A stretch of DNA of 64,000 nt from CAVRUD01 sp963849635 (lineage in GTDB: Bacteria > Chloroflexota > Chloroflexia > Thermomicrobiales > UBA6265). The translations under genes were made by a program, and so were the position numbers. The notes under the pieces were generated by a model. It ran no database searches and was not told where the DNA came from. It was given only the letters and a program-made list of their open reading frames with translations. Of the stretch, positions 26,000-36,572 are shown piece by piece. Positions within the stretch are counted from its first letter, which is position 1, and every line of letters begins with the position of its first letter. The stretch spans positions 124,001 through 188,000 of the forward strand of contig CAWKIA010000019.1 of assembly GCA_963849635.1 (NCBI GenBank). Reading direction: 5' to 3'.

Positions 26000-26956
26000 T
26001 TAGATGGCGGTGTTTTCCTTCCCCTTCAGGTTGAGCATGGCTCGGGCTTCTTCGGGGGTGGCAACCTCGAGGGAGAGTTCGGTCAGGATGCGCTTCATCT
26101 TGCTGACAAGGGCGGCGTTGCTGTCGGCGAGTTGGCCCTTGCCCAGGTAGATGCTGTCTTCGAGGCCGACGCGGACGTTGCCACCCATGATGGCGCCCAT
26201 GGTGGTCAGGTTCATCTGGTGGCGGCCGGCGCCGAGGATCGACCAGCGGTAGGCGTCGCCGAGGAGGCGATCGGCGGTGCGCTTCATGTGGAGGAGGTCC
26301 TCGGGGTCAGTCCCGATGCCGCCGAGGATGCCGAAGATGGTCTGGACGAACAGCGGGGGTTTGACCAGGCCGCGGTCGAGGAAGTGGGCCAGATTGTAGA
26401 GGTGGCCGACGTCGTAGCACTCGAACTCGAAGCGGATGCCGTACTCGCCCAGGGTGGCCAGCACGCGCTCGATGTCGGCGTAGGTGTTGCGGAAGATGTA
26501 ATCGCGGGAGCTTTCCAGGTCGGCCTCTTCCCAGTCGTATTTGTATTCCTTGATTCGGCTCTTTATCCCAAAGCGGCCGAAGTTCATCGAGCCCATGTTG
26601 AGGGAGCACATCTCCGGCTGGATGCGCTTAGCGGCGGCGAGGCGCTCGTCCAGGGTCATGCCCTGGCCGCCGCCGGTGGTGATGTTGATGACGGCGTTCG
26701 TGCCGGCGGCGATCCGAGGCAGGAAGCGCATGTACATCTCGGGATCGGGTGTGGGCTTGCCGTCCTCGGGGCGGCGGGCGTGGAGATGGAGGATAGTGGC
26801 GCCGGCCTCGGCGGCGCCGAGAGCGGATTCGGCGATCTGGTCCGGGGTCAGGGGCAGGTAGGGCGACTGGGAGGGGATGTGGACCGCGCCGGTGACGGCG
26901 CAGGAGATGATGACCTTACGAGCGCTGGACGAACCGGACGGGGCGGCCACGGACAT
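26000..26956 (-). CDS. BKACE-family (DUF849) beta-keto acid cleavage enzyme
   Basis: 318 residues. BKACE enzymes (3-keto-5-aminohexanoate cleavage enzyme type) use zinc to split beta-keto acids with acetyl-CoA, giving acetoacetate and a new CoA ester. The zinc motif ATILHLHARRPEDGKP (His57, His59), NITTGGGQGM and the LEDSIYLGKGQLADSNAALV end are present, and length is typical. The substrate class cannot be decided; the archetype acts in lysine fermentation, others on carnitine-related compounds. Start ATG 26956 has GGAGGGA directly upstream. Intact and apparently monocistronic. Confidence 0.88.
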   Translation of the reverse strand: MSVAAPSGSSSARKVIISCAVTGAVHIPSQSPYLPLTPDQIAESALGAAEAGATILHLHARRPEDGKPTPDPEMYMRFLPRIAAGTNAVINITTGGGQGMTLDERLAAAKRIQPEMCSLNMGSMNFGRFGIKSRIKEYKYDWEEADLESSRDYIFRNTYADIERVLATLGEYGIRFEFECYDVGHLYNLAHFLDRGLVKPPLFVQTIFGILGGIGTDPEDLLHMKRTADRLLGDAYRWSILGAGRHQMNLTTMGAIMGGNVRVGLEDSIYLGKGQLADSNAALVSKMKRILTELSLEVATPEEARAMLNLKGKENTAI

Positions 26957-27094
26957 GCTCCCTCCAACCAAATCAGGCAAACCTTGCGACTCCGCCCAGA
27001 TGAGCCGTGTGGAACGGACTTTGGCGGTGCGGCGGCAACTATACCGCCACGTCGCGTGGGGCGCCGGGTGCTGGACGACGATGCCCCGCCCTCA

Positions 27095-27123
27095 CCCTGT
27101 CATCCCGAGCTTGTCGAGGGATC
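27095..27123 (+). repeat. 29-bp inverted repeat, left copy
   Basis: It begins CCCTGTCATCCCGAGCTTGT and ends GAGGGATC. It is the exact reverse complement of 28657-28685. The motif resembles the dispersed TCATCCTGAGCTTGTCGAA-type repeats known from many environmental genomes. The pair flanks the IS1380 element. Confidence 0.7.
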
Positions 27124-27220
27124 TCGAAGGGCACGAGGTAACGACAATGCCCCGGTCTCCGAGAAAAAGGCACCGCGCTCTCGTTCACGGCGACACCCTC
27201 GACTCGCCGTTCCCCTCTAG

Positions 27221-28653
27221 CCTGGATTATTCACCGGGGTGGCGGATGACAACGGGGCACCTCTCTGGTACGGGTACGGTGACGAAGCCGCCCAGACCGC
27301 GGAGGTGCCCGCATGCCCCAGTCTGCCACACCCGTCTTCCGCTTCGGCGGACCGGCCACCCTGCCGTTGGAGGCGACCTTCGATGGCGGGCGCCTGACCT
27401 CCGACGGCGGCCTGCCGTGGCTGGCCGAGGCCGAGGATGCCCTCGGCCTGTGCGCGGCCTTCGCCGACGCCGTGCCCGACTGGCGCACGGGCCCGGTGGT
27501 CCACCCCGTCGCCGCGCTGGTCCGCCAGCGCGTCTTCCAGATCGCCTGCGGCTACGAGGACCAGGACGACGCCGACGCGTTGCGCACCGACCCGCTGCTG
27601 AAGCTGGTCTGCGGCCGGCTGCCCGAGACCGGGGCCGACCTGGCCAGCCAGCCGACGCTCTCCCGCCTGGAGAACGCCGTCGACGAGGCCGCCTGCGCCC
27701 GGCTGGCCGACGCATTGCTCGCCGCCTACCTGCGAGAGCGCGGGCGCGACGGCCGCCCCTGCCGGATCCTGCTCGACCTGGACGGCACCGACGACCCGAC
27801 CCACGGCGACCAGGAGGGCACGGCCTACCACGGCTACTTCCGCCAGCACATGTACCACCCCCTGCTGATCTTCGATGGCGAGACCGACCAGCTCCTCGCC
27901 GCCGTCCTGCGCCCTGGCAACGCCCACGCCAGCCAGGGCGCGGTCACCGTGCTGGAGCGCCTGGTGCCCGCGCTGCGGGGGCGCTGGCCGGGCGTGGCCA
28001 TCGAACTCCGCGCCGACAGCGGCTTCGCGGTGCCGGCCCTCTACGCGTTCTGCGAGGAGGCGGGCATCGGCTACACGATCGGCCTGGTTCCCAACCCGCG
28101 CCTCGCGGCGCTCGCCGCGCCGCTGCTGGCCGAGGCCGAGCAGCGGCGGGACGACACCGGCGCGGAGAAGGTGCGCCTGGCCGGGGAGGCGTCCTACCGG
28201 GCGGCCACCTGGCCGCGGGCGCGGCGGGTGGTCTTCAAGGCCGAGGTCCTGGCCAAGGGGCCGAACACCCGCTTCGTGGTGACCAGCCGCGCCGCCGAGC
28301 CGGCGGCCCTCTACGACTGGTACGTCGACCGAGGCGAGCCGGAGGGCTGGATCAAGGACTTCAAGCGGGCCTGCTTCGGCGACCGCCTCTCCTGCCACCG
28401 CTTCCTCGCCAACCAGTTCCGCCTGCTCCTGCACGCGGCTGCCTACTGGCTGCTGGACACCCTGCGCCGGTGGCTGGTGGCCCGCGCCGTGCCGCGGGTG
28501 CAACTCGACACGCTGCGGCTCCACCTTCTCAAGGTCGGCGGCCGCGTCTGGCAACAGACCGACCGCGTCCGCCTGCGCCTCGCGTCCAGTCATCCAGGGC
28601 AGCCCCTCTGGGCGCACCTCGCCGCCGCACGCGGCCTCCGTGAATAATCCAGG
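27221..28653 (+). mobile_element. IS1380-family insertion sequence, intact
   Basis: 1433 bp. Terminal inverted repeats are CCTGGATTATTCAC (left, from 27221) and GTGAATAATCCAGG (right, to 28653). A 4-bp target duplication CTAG flanks it (27217-27220 and 28654-28657). One full-length transposase frame lies inside. Intact ends, perfect duplication and an uninterrupted transposase suggest a recent insertion that may still be active. Confidence 0.85.
27313..28647 (+). CDS. IS1380-family transposase
   Basis: 444-residue DDE transposase in one unbroken frame. N-terminal LTSDGGLPWLAEAEDALGL is the IS1380 hallmark. The catalytic core includes RILLDLDGTDDPTHGDQEG (first Asp), IELRADSGFAVPALYAFC (second Asp) and the Glu region GEPEGWIKDFKRACFGDRLS. 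It ends six bases before the right inverted repeat. The start ATG 27313 follows GCGGAGGTGCCCGC. Confidence 0.93.
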   Translation: MPQSATPVFRFGGPATLPLEATFDGGRLTSDGGLPWLAEAEDALGLCAAFADAVPDWRTGPVVHPVAALVRQRVFQIACGYEDQDDADALRTDPLLKLVCGRLPETGADLASQPTLSRLENAVDEAACARLADALLAAYLRERGRDGRPCRILLDLDGTDDPTHGDQEGTAYHGYFRQHMYHPLLIFDGETDQLLAAVLRPGNAHASQGAVTVLERLVPALRGRWPGVAIELRADSGFAVPALYAFCEEAGIGYTIGLVPNPRLAALAAPLLAEAEQRRDDTGAEKVRLAGEASYRAATWPRARRVVFKAEVLAKGPNTRFVVTSRAAEPAALYDWYVDRGEPEGWIKDFKRACFGDRLSCHRFLANQFRLLLHAAAYWLLDTLRRWLVARAVPRVQLDTLRLHLLKVGGRVWQQTDRVRLRLASSHPGQPLWAHLAAARGLRE

Positions 28654-28656
28654 CTA

Positions 28657-28685
28657 GATCCCTCGACAAGCTCGGGATGACAGGG
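28657..28685 (+). repeat. 29-bp inverted repeat, right copy
   Basis: GATCCCTCGACAAGCTCGGG followed by ATGACAGGG; reverse complement of 27095-27123. It begins within the last base of the IS1380 target duplication. Confidence 0.7.
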
Positions 28686-28711
28686 TAGGGCTGAGGCAGC
28701 CTCGATACTCC

Positions 28712-28742
28712 CCGGACGCCGGACGCCGGACGCCGGACGCCC
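28712..28742. repeat. 7-bp tandem repeat (CGGACGC)n
   Basis: Four tandem copies of CGGACGC between the IS1380 right flank and the stop codon of the fucosidase gene. A related GCCGGACGCCGAACGCCGGC lies near 21137-21156. Confidence 0.55.
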
Positions 28743-30045
28743 TAATCCCGCAGGAACAACTCAATCACGGGGACGAGGACGCCGGCGGGCGGTTGGATCG
28801 GCAGTTCCAGCGTGAGGGTGCCGGCGTTACCGGACATGGTCGTGTTTTGGGCTTGCTGATGCGGGTCGTTGACGATGCGTCTTGATCTCGGAGGCGTCGT
28901 TGAGGAACTGGGCGTACTCGACGCGGCCGGCGAGGCCGTCGAGGTGGACGTGGCGGAAGGGCCAGGCGAAGAGGTGGAGGTAGAGGCGGTTGCCGCGCTG
29001 GGTGAAGCGGCAATCGGGCGGCGGGGTCAGATCGCTGGCGGTGGCGCCGTAGATGGAGCGGCCGTGGAGGCGGGTCCACTCGCCGATGGCGGCGAGGGTC
29101 GGCGCGGGCGCGCGGCTCGAACTCGCCGCGCGCGGTGGGGCCGACATTGAGCAGAACGTTGCCGCCCTTGGCGACGCTGTCGATGAGCAGTCTGACCAGG
29201 AGCTCGGGTGACTTCCAGTCGAGGTTGTCGCGGTCGTAGCCCCAGGCGCCGTTGAGCGTCTGGCAGGCTTCCCAGACGACGCGTTTGCCGTCGCGCTCCA
29301 TCCAGCCTTGGGTTGGTACTGCTCCGGGGTGATGAAGTCGGCTCTTCCGGGGAGGTCGATGCGGTCGTTGATGAGGATGCCGGGCTGGAGATCGCGCACC
29401 ATCTCGGCGAGCTCGACCGAGTGCCAGTCGTCGCGGCCCTTGCCGCCCGACGCCCTGGAGTAGGTGAAGTCGAACCAGATGATGTCGATCTTGCCGTAGT
29501 TGGTGAGGAGCTCGCGGGTCTGGCCGTGGAGGTATTCGCGGTATTTCGAGATGTCGCGTGGTCCCGGCGTGCGCCGCTCTTGAACGCCTCATCGTCGCGC
29601 TGGGGGTGGACCCATCGATGGTGAAGTCGGGGTGATGCCAGTCGATGACGGAGTGGTAGAAACCGACCTTCAATCCCTCGGCGCGGAAGGCTTCGACCCA
29701 GGGGCCAATGAGATCGCGGCCGCCGGGGTGTTGGTCGCCTTGTAGTCGGTGAGGGCGGAGTCCCAGAGGCAGAAGCCGTCGTGGTGCTTGCTGGTGATGA
29801 CGGCGTATTTCATGCCGGCGGCCTTGGCGTCGCGCGCCCAGGCGGGGGTCGTAGAGATCGGGGTCGAAGTGGTCGAAGTAGGGTGGTAGTCGCTCGTCGG
29901 TGATGCGCTCGCGCTGTTTGACCCACTCATGCCGGGCGGCGGCGGAGTAGATGCCCCAGTGGATGAAGAGGCCGAAGCGGTCGTGGGTAAACCAGGCGGT
30001 ATCGCCCTTGGTGGGTGCCGTCGTTGGCAGGGTTGCCGCGGTCAT
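28742..30045 (-). pseudogene. GH29 alpha-L-fucosidase (multiple frameshifts)
   Basis: Retaining fucosidase of family GH29, releasing L-fucose from glycans. Pieces in order: GDTAWFTHDRFGLFIHWGIY, ARDAKAAGMKYAVITSKHHD (GFCLW), EGLKVGFYHSVIDWHHPD, IDIIWFDFTYS (the Asp of WFD is the expected nucleophile), LINDRIDLPGRADFITPEQY and SVAKGGNVLLNVGPTARGEF, then a small C-terminal beta domain ending VIELFLRD. About six frame changes are needed over 434 codons' worth of sequence. All conserved blocks survive, which favours recent damage or sequence error. It is divergent from the GntR gene and part of the fucoside locus. Confidence 0.78.
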
Positions 30046-30197
30046 CGGTTCCACTCCCTCCCTGGATGATTCCGGCGGCCGCGTGGACGCCGGTTGACAC
30101 GATTAGATCCCGTCGATATGATACCGCGCATTCAGTACACAGAATACACGGCACCTTCGGTTCCTGGTCAGCGAGGACCGCGCGAGGGAAAGCCCCG

Positions 30198-30938
30198 ATG
30201 GCGACGACGGTTCTGCGGTCGCCCGAGATGGACGGCATCGCGGCCGAAATCTTCGATCTCCTCTGGGGGGCTGAGCGCCCCGCCATCCCGACCGCGGTCG
30301 ACCATGCCTACGAGCGCATCTGGCGCAAGCTGATCGCCGGCGAGTGGCAGCCGGGCGAGCGCCTCTCCGACCTCGACCTGGCGGCGCAATTGCAGGTCAG
30401 CCGCACACCGGTGCGCCAGGCGCTCCACCATCTGGCCCAGGACGAACTGGTGCGTTTCGATCCCCGGCGTGGGTTCTCGGTGCGCGAGTTCACCGCTCAG
30501 GACGTCCACGAGATGTACGACGTACGGGCGTCGCTCGAGGCCCTGGCGGTCAGCCTGGCCGCACCGCACCTCGATCCGGCGGAGCTGCGCGCGAAGCTAG
30601 AACGGCTGGACGGGATCCGGGTGGCGGTGGATGGCGACGTGGTGCTTGCCCTTCTTGCAGCACGATTTCCGGTTCCATAACCTGCTTATCCGGGCCTCGG
30701 GCAATGGCCGGCTGGTGCGGATGCTGGCGGCGCTCCGCGGTCAGGTGAGCGTGTTTCAGATCCGGGACACCGGGTATCCGCAGCGGATGGAGACGGCGCT
30801 CGACGGCCACGAGCGGGTGTTGCGCGCCCTTATGGCCGGTGACTTCGCGGAAGCCGCGGAATTGCTCCGGGAGCACATCCTTCAGGCCAAGGACTGGGTG
30901 CTCGTGGACATGTTCGCTGGAGCAAGACGTGACGAGCT
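30198..30938 (+). CDS. GntR/FadR-family transcription regulator (frameshifted)
   Basis: The N-terminal winged HTH (LIAGEWQPGERLSDLDLAAQ, VSRTPVRQALHHLAQDEL) and C-terminal FCD ligand domain (YDVRASLEALAVSLAA, then HDFRFHNLLIRASGN, ALMAGDFAEAAELLREHI) identify the FadR subfamily, repressors released by small carboxylic acids or sugar-derived ligands. The frame shifts near 30645, and a second shift near the 3' end hides the stop, which I place at about 30938. It is transcribed away from the fucosidase gene and towards the ABC transporter genes, so it is the likely local regulator. Confidence 0.75.
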
Positions 30939-31003
30939 AGATCGATCTTGGATCAGGCGCGCGGCCGGCGACCGCACGCAGGGCTGCCGAGAAGGAGGCT
31001 GGC

Positions 31004-31911
31004 ATGGCAATGACGCGAGGTGCGATCCGCGAGACAGGGATGGATCGGGCCTTCAACATCTTCAACTACACGATCCTCACCTCTGTTCCTGGTCGCTGTC
31101 GCCTATCCGCTCATCTACGTGGTGAGCGCCTCGTTCAGCGACGCCCGGGCGGTCACCTCGGGACAGGTCTGGCTGTGGCCGGTGGATATCACCTTCGACG
31201 GGTACACCGCCATCTTCAAGCATCCGCTGCTGATGCGCAGCTTCTTCAATTCGGTCTTCTACACGGCGGCCGGGTCGCGTTCGATCAGCGTGTTCCTGAC
31301 GATCCTCGCCGCCTATCCCCTCTCCCGGCAGGGATCTCTATGGTGGCGGCGCCGATCATGTTCCTGTTCATCTTCACCCTGCTCTTCAGCGGCGGCCTGA
31401 TCCCGACCTACCTGGTGGTCAAGGAACTCGGGCATGCTCAACACGCGCTGGGCGCTGATCTCCCGGCGGCGCTCTCGGTCTACAACATGATCATTACCCG
31501 GACCTTTTTCCAGACCTCGATCCCGGATGAACTGCTCGAAGCCGCCGAGCTCGACGGCGCCAGCGACTTCCGCTTCCTGAAGGATGTGGTGCTGCCGCTC
31601 TCCGGGCCGATCATCGCCGTCAATGCGCTGCTCTACGCGGTGGCCCAGTGGAACCAGTTCTTCTCGGCGCTCCTCTACCTGACCGACCAGAACCTGTGGC
31701 CGTTCCAGCTGGTGCTGCGGGAAGTCCTGATCCAGAACAATGTCGACGCCGCGATGATGACGGATATCCAGGACATGGTCCGCCGCAAGAACCTGCGCGA
31801 ACTGCTCAAGTACTCGCTGATCGTGGTCGCGACGGTGCCGATCCTGCTCGTCTTCCCGTTCGTCCAGAAGCACTTCGTCAAGGGTGCGCTGATCGGTCGC
31901 TCAAGGGCTGA
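31004..31911 (+). CDS. sugar ABC transporter permease (LplC/MalG-like), frameshifted
   Basis: Binding-protein-dependent inner-membrane permease. Recognisable blocks: VAVAYPLIYVVSASFSDARA, FNSVFYTAAG, FSGGLIPTYLVVKELG, the cytoplasmic EAA loop LLEAAELDGASDFRFLKDVV, and the end KHFVKGALIG then, after a shift, SLKG and TGA 31909-31911. About six hydrophobic segments are expected. At least four single-base shifts occur; one compensating pair flanks codons for MLNTRWALI near 31435-31470. The start has a strong ribosome binding site (GAAGGAGG, 30991-30998). Confidence 0.75.
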
Positions 31912-31955
31912 TCCCGGGCGTCGGCATCGCGTCAGGCTCAGACGACGGAGACGAG

Positions 31956-32979
31956 ATGGCACGACAGACGACAGCTGAAATGGACAGGGCGCGGACGGCA
32001 GGGGCGGTCGCGGCGTCACCGCGGATCGATCTGGGGCCACTCGGTGGTCGGCGCGCCGCGTGGTCAGCCAGACACTGGCGAGCGATCAAGCAAGCTGGCA
32101 GCTCTACGTCGATGCTCTTCCTGCCGCTGCTCTGGCTGGTGATCTTTGCCTATATCCCGATGTTCGGGGCGCAGATCGCATTCCGGAACTACAGCCCGGC
32201 TGGCCGGCATCACCGGCAGTCCCGTGGGTCGGCTGGGAAAACTTCGAGCGGTTCTACAACACCTTCAACTTCTGGCCGGTCATGCAGGCAGACGCTGGTC
32301 GCTCAACGTCTACCAGCTGTTCGCGGGGTTCTTCCCTGCCGATCATCTTCGCGCTGGCGCTCAACTACATGATGCGCGAGCGGGTTCCGGAAAACCGTGC
32401 AGATGGTGGCCTACGCGCCGCACTTCATCTCGACGGTGGTCATGGTCGGCATCATCCTCCAGATGCTGTCCACCGACCGGCCTGATCAACCAGTACCTCG
32501 GCAAGCTCGGCGTCGACCCGATCAACTTCATGGGCGAGCCGTCGTACTTGAAGTCGATCTTCGTCTGGTCGGGCGTGTGGCAGAACGCGGGGTTCAGCTG
32601 CATCATCTACCTCGCCGCCCTCACCGCGAATCGATCCCACCTTGCACGAGGCCGCCGTCATCGACGGCGCGAACAAGCTGCAACGCATCCGCGACATCGA
32701 CCTGCCGGGCATCATGCCGGTCGCGGTGATCCTGCTCATCCTGCAAATGGGCTTTCTCTTGAGCAGCGCGCTTCGAGAAGGTCTACCTGATGCAGAACCC
32801 GCTCAACCAGCGAGCTCCGAAGTCATCGACACCTACGTCTCCGGGTCGGCATCTTTTCGCAGATGCCGCAGTGGTCGTACGCGGCGGCGATCGGCCTCTT
32901 CAAGGCCGTCATCGGCCTGATCCTCATCCTTGCCGCCAACCAGATCGCCCGACGCCTGAAGGCGGCGTCGCTGTGGTAG
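31956..32979 (+). pseudogene. sugar ABC transporter permease (LplB/UgpA-like), many frameshifts
   Basis: Second permease of the transporter. Fragments: MLFLPLLWLVIFAYIPMFGA, WVGWENFERFYNTFNFWPVM, LINQYLGKLGVDPINFMGEP, IFVWSGVWQNAGFSCIIYLA, the EAA loop LHEAAVIDGANKLQRIRDID, and the C-terminus AAAIGLFKAVIGLILILAAN with stop TAG 32977-32979. About eight frame changes are required, the densest in the window. The conserved blocks remain in the right order and spacing. It pairs with the upstream permease and the downstream binding protein. Confidence 0.7.
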
Positions 32980-33177
32980 CCAACCTCGGTTGTCGCCTAG
33001 CCTGAGGCGTAGCCAGGTCGTCGGATTGGAAGGAGGTGACATCGGGCCGTGTTGCCGGGGCGCCACCACGAACGGTGGCCGGGTCCTATGCCGCAGTCTG
33101 GCGGTAGCTGAACGGGTTCGACCGCATGTCGCTGACGGGGCGTCGTACGCCTCCCGCTCAAAGAAGGAGCACGACCG

Positions 33178-35032
33178 TGGTTGCAGTCTGATTGGACAAC
33201 ACTGCTTCGCAGAGTTCAACGCGGGCGCCGTTACCCGCCGCGTGTTCGTGAGCAGCGCGCTCGCGCTGGGGGCCTCGGGCGGAGCGATCGCGTCCGCGCT
33301 GGCGCAGGACTCGTGCGGGCCATGCGAGGAGGTGCATCAGCGCCGCTGCCAAGAGCATGCAGAGCACACCGGCGGCCGGAGGGCCGATCTATCCGGAGGG
33401 CTGGATCGGGCCGATGGCTCGAGGCGCAGGCGCCGCTGTCCGCAGAGAAGGTGACGCTCAGGGTGGTGGTGCCGTAGCTCTGAGCATGTCGGCGATTGGG
33501 CGACGAACTCGTTCACCCAGTGGTACGAGGAGCGAACCAACGTCCATATCGAGTTTCAGGAGATCGCCGGCACGCCGGACGAGCGGCGGGCGGTTATCAA
33601 CGCGATGATCGCGGGCGGCGATTTGCCGGACATCTTCATGGGAGACATGGGGGTCGACTTCACGCCCGCGCAGTTGCTTTTCTATGGCCAACAGGGGATT
33701 TTCATCCCGCTCAACGACCTGATCGCGCAACACGCTCCCCGTATGCCAAAGATCTTCGCCGACTACCCAACCGTGGCGGACATCATCACCGCGCCGGACG
33801 GCAACATCTACTCGATGCCGGACATCAACGACTGCTACCACTGCCAGGGGTCGTGCAAGCTCTGGATCAACAAGGTCTGGCTGGACAAGCTGGGGCTGGC
33901 GGTGCCGCAGACGATCGACGAGTTCGAGGCGGCGCTGAAGGCCTTCAAGGAGATGGACCCGAACGGCAACGGCCAGGCGGACGAGCTCGGGCTGGTGAGT
34001 GGCGCCGGCGATCAGGTCTGGACCGGCGTGGTCAGCGCCAACAACGGCCGCTCCAACGGCTCGATCGACAACTTCTTCATGGGCTCGTTCCTCTACAACC
34101 CGGGCGAGCCCTGGCTGGTGCTGAACGAGGGCAAGGTCGACGTCACCTTCAACAAGCCCGGCTGGCGCGAGGGCCTGAAGTACCTCAACCGGCTCTACGC
34201 CGGCGGGCTGATCGCGCCGGAGATCGTTCTCCCAGAACGGCGAGGGGCTGAAGCGGATGGGCGACAACCCGGACGCGACCATCATCGGCGCGGCGCCGGG
34301 CGGATGGTGGGGCGTCTTCCTGACGGTCGACCAGACGACCGAAGGGGCGCGATGGGAGGAGTACGTCACGGTGCCGCCGCTGACGGGGCCGGACGGAACC
34401 CGGGTGGCAGGATGGAATCACTACGGCGCCGCATCCGTGAACGGCCGGTTCGTCGTCACCAGTGCCTGCGAGCGACCCGAGATCGCCGTGGCATGGGCGG
34501 ATGCCCAGTACGAGCTGGAGACGCTCTTGCGTGGCTACCACGGGGTCCTTGGCGAGCACTGGCGCTGGGCTGAAGAGGGCGAGCATGGGGATCAACGGCA
34601 AGCAGGGCGTCTGGAAGTCGCTGGTTACCTGGGCCTCGGACGCGATGCGCGGGCACTGGTGGGACCAGACCGGGCCAGGATATCGCTCGAGCGACTTCCG
34701 CCTCGGCTGAGGTGGTCGATCCAGAGCATCCGACCTTCGAGTCGCCGCTCTACCAGAATACCGTCGACAACTACGTTCCCTACCAGGAGGACATCAGCCT
34801 GCAGCTGCCGCCGCTCTACCTGACCGAGGAGCAGGCCGGGCAGGTGGGCGAACTGGCGACGACGATCAACGGCTACGTGCTGGAGTCGATCGCCGCGTTC
34901 ACGATCGGCGACCGGGACCCCAACGACGACGGGGCCTGGGAGGAGTACATCAGCACGCTCGATTCGATGGGGATTGCGCCCTACCTGGAGTCGTGGCAGG
35001 CGGCCTACGACGCCAAGGGCGGCGGCGCATAG
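33178..35032 (+). pseudogene. extracellular sugar-binding protein (family 1), frameshifted
   Basis: Solute-binding component of the ABC transporter. A Tat-like or secretory start (VTRRVFVSSALALGASGGAI) is followed by the large binding domain: WYEERTNVHIEFQEIAGTPD, IAGGDLPDIFMGDM, DINDCYHCQGSCKLWINKVW, TVDQTTEGARWEEYVTVPPL, and a C-terminus ending LDSMGIAPYLESWQAAYDAK. Family members are about 550-600 residues, matching the span. Frame breaks occur near 33330-33490, 34230, 34560 and 34710. LplA-type proteins bind complex oligosaccharides; context suggests fucosylated glycans. Confidence 0.75.
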
Positions 35033-35040
35033 AGACCTAC

Positions 35041-35128
35041 TCATAACCGCTCGATCGGTCTGAAGACCCTGGGTTGAAATCCAGGGCTGAGCCCATTGAA
35101 GCTCTTCCAGGGCTGAGAACGACGACAT
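35041..35128. repeat. REP-like element, family 2 (copy 1)
   Basis: An imperfect stem around CCCTGGGTTGAAATCCAGGG, then GCTGAGCCC and CTTCCAGGGCTGAGAACGAC. It matches 58791-58880 over nearly its whole length. Confidence 0.65.
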
Positions 35129-35220
35129 TTTCCCGGGCGGTTTTGAGTGGTATTCTCCGCCAAGTTTGTTTCGGGGCGGCGGCAACGCCGCCCCGTTCTC
35201 TCTTTCGTGGGGACGTACGC

Positions 35221-36473
35221 ATGGCAGTGGTGATGGCGAAGCCGACAGAGATGCAACTCCGGTGGCAGGAGCTGCGATTTGGCATGTTCTGCCACTTTGG
35301 GATCAACACGTTCTATGAGATGGAATGGAGCGACGGCACGCTCGATCCGGCGGGGTTTGCGCCGGGGCGGTTGGATGCTCGGCAGTGGGTAGAGACGGCC
35401 CAGGCGGCAGGGATGCGCTATCTGATCCTGACGGCCAAGCATCACGATGGGTTCTGCTTGTGGCCGACTGAGACGACGGACTACTCGGTGCGGGCGTCGC
35501 CGTACAAGGGTGGCAACGGAGATGTGGTCGGGGAGGTGGCGGCGGCCTGTAACGAGCTTGATATGCCGTTCGGGTTGTATCTCTCGCCGTGGGATCGGCA
35601 TGAGCCGTGTTATGTGGATGCCGCCGCGTATGACCGGTTCTATATACGGCAATTGACCGAACTGTGTACGCGGTATGGGCCGCTGGTCGAGTTGTGGTTT
35701 GATGGGGCGGGGTCGGCGGGGCGGACGTACGACTGGGACGCGATCATGGGGGTGGTGGATCGCTACCAGCCGGACGCGGTGATTTTCAACATGGGGCGGC
35801 CGACGATCCGCTGGGTCGGAAACGAGGACGGGCTGGCGGCGGAGTCGACCTACTACGCCGTGACTGGGGCACCGGGATCCGCGTCCTATCACCGATGCCT
35901 ATCTGGCGGCCGGGCCGCGGTATTTGCCGCCTGAATGTGACGTTTCGATTCGGAAGGGCTGGTTCTGGCATCCGGACGAATGGCGGACGGTGAAGAGCCT
36001 GGAGCATCTCCTTGGAATCTACTACCGCTCGGTCGGGCGCGGCGCCAACCTGCTCCTGAATGTGCCGCCGAACCGGGACGGACTGATCGACGAGACGGAC
36101 CGCGTGCGACTGCTGGAGCTGGCCGGTGAAGTGCAACAGCGGTTCGGCAATCCGATTCCGGGCACGCTCGACCATCAGGGTGACACGGTTGTGGTCGATT
36201 TCGGAGGCCCGGTCGCTATTGACCATCTGGTGTTAGAAGAGTATCTGGCCGACGGGCAGCGGATTGATGGCTACCGGATCGTAGCGGAGCCGGATGGGCG
36301 AGAAGTCGCACGGGGTACAACGATCGGCAGCCAGTCCTTCGTGGTGGTGAACGAGAGTTCAAACCTCGCGGGTCTGCATCGAGGTTGGCTCCGCAGGTGG
36401 GCGGTTGCGGGCTGTGACGGCGCATCTGACAGGACATTCGGAACTTCCGACCATGGGAATGCCGGGCCAGTAA
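35221..36473 (+). CDS. GH29 alpha-L-fucosidase (two frameshifts)
   Basis: About 417 residues. Conserved blocks: RFGMFCHFGINTFYEMEWSD, AAGMRYLILTAKHHDGFCLW, MPFGLYLSPWDRHEPCY and LVELWFDGAGS, where the Asp of WFDG is the expected nucleophile. They are followed by RSVGRGANLLLNVPPNRDGL and a C-terminal beta domain. Frame shifts lie near 35880-35930 and near 36355; the last frame ends LPTMGMPGQ with TAA 36471-36473. It is more distant from the fucosidase at 28742 than a recent duplicate would be. It is the last gene of the sugar transporter cluster and probably cytoplasmic (no signal peptide). Confidence 0.82.
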
Positions 36474-36572
36474 GAGCGTCTCACGACATGGCAGGGCCAG
36501 ATCTTAGGATGCTCGGTACTATTCCGATCCGAACGGATGCCGTTTGCGGCGAAATATGTGTTTGGAGGGGCC

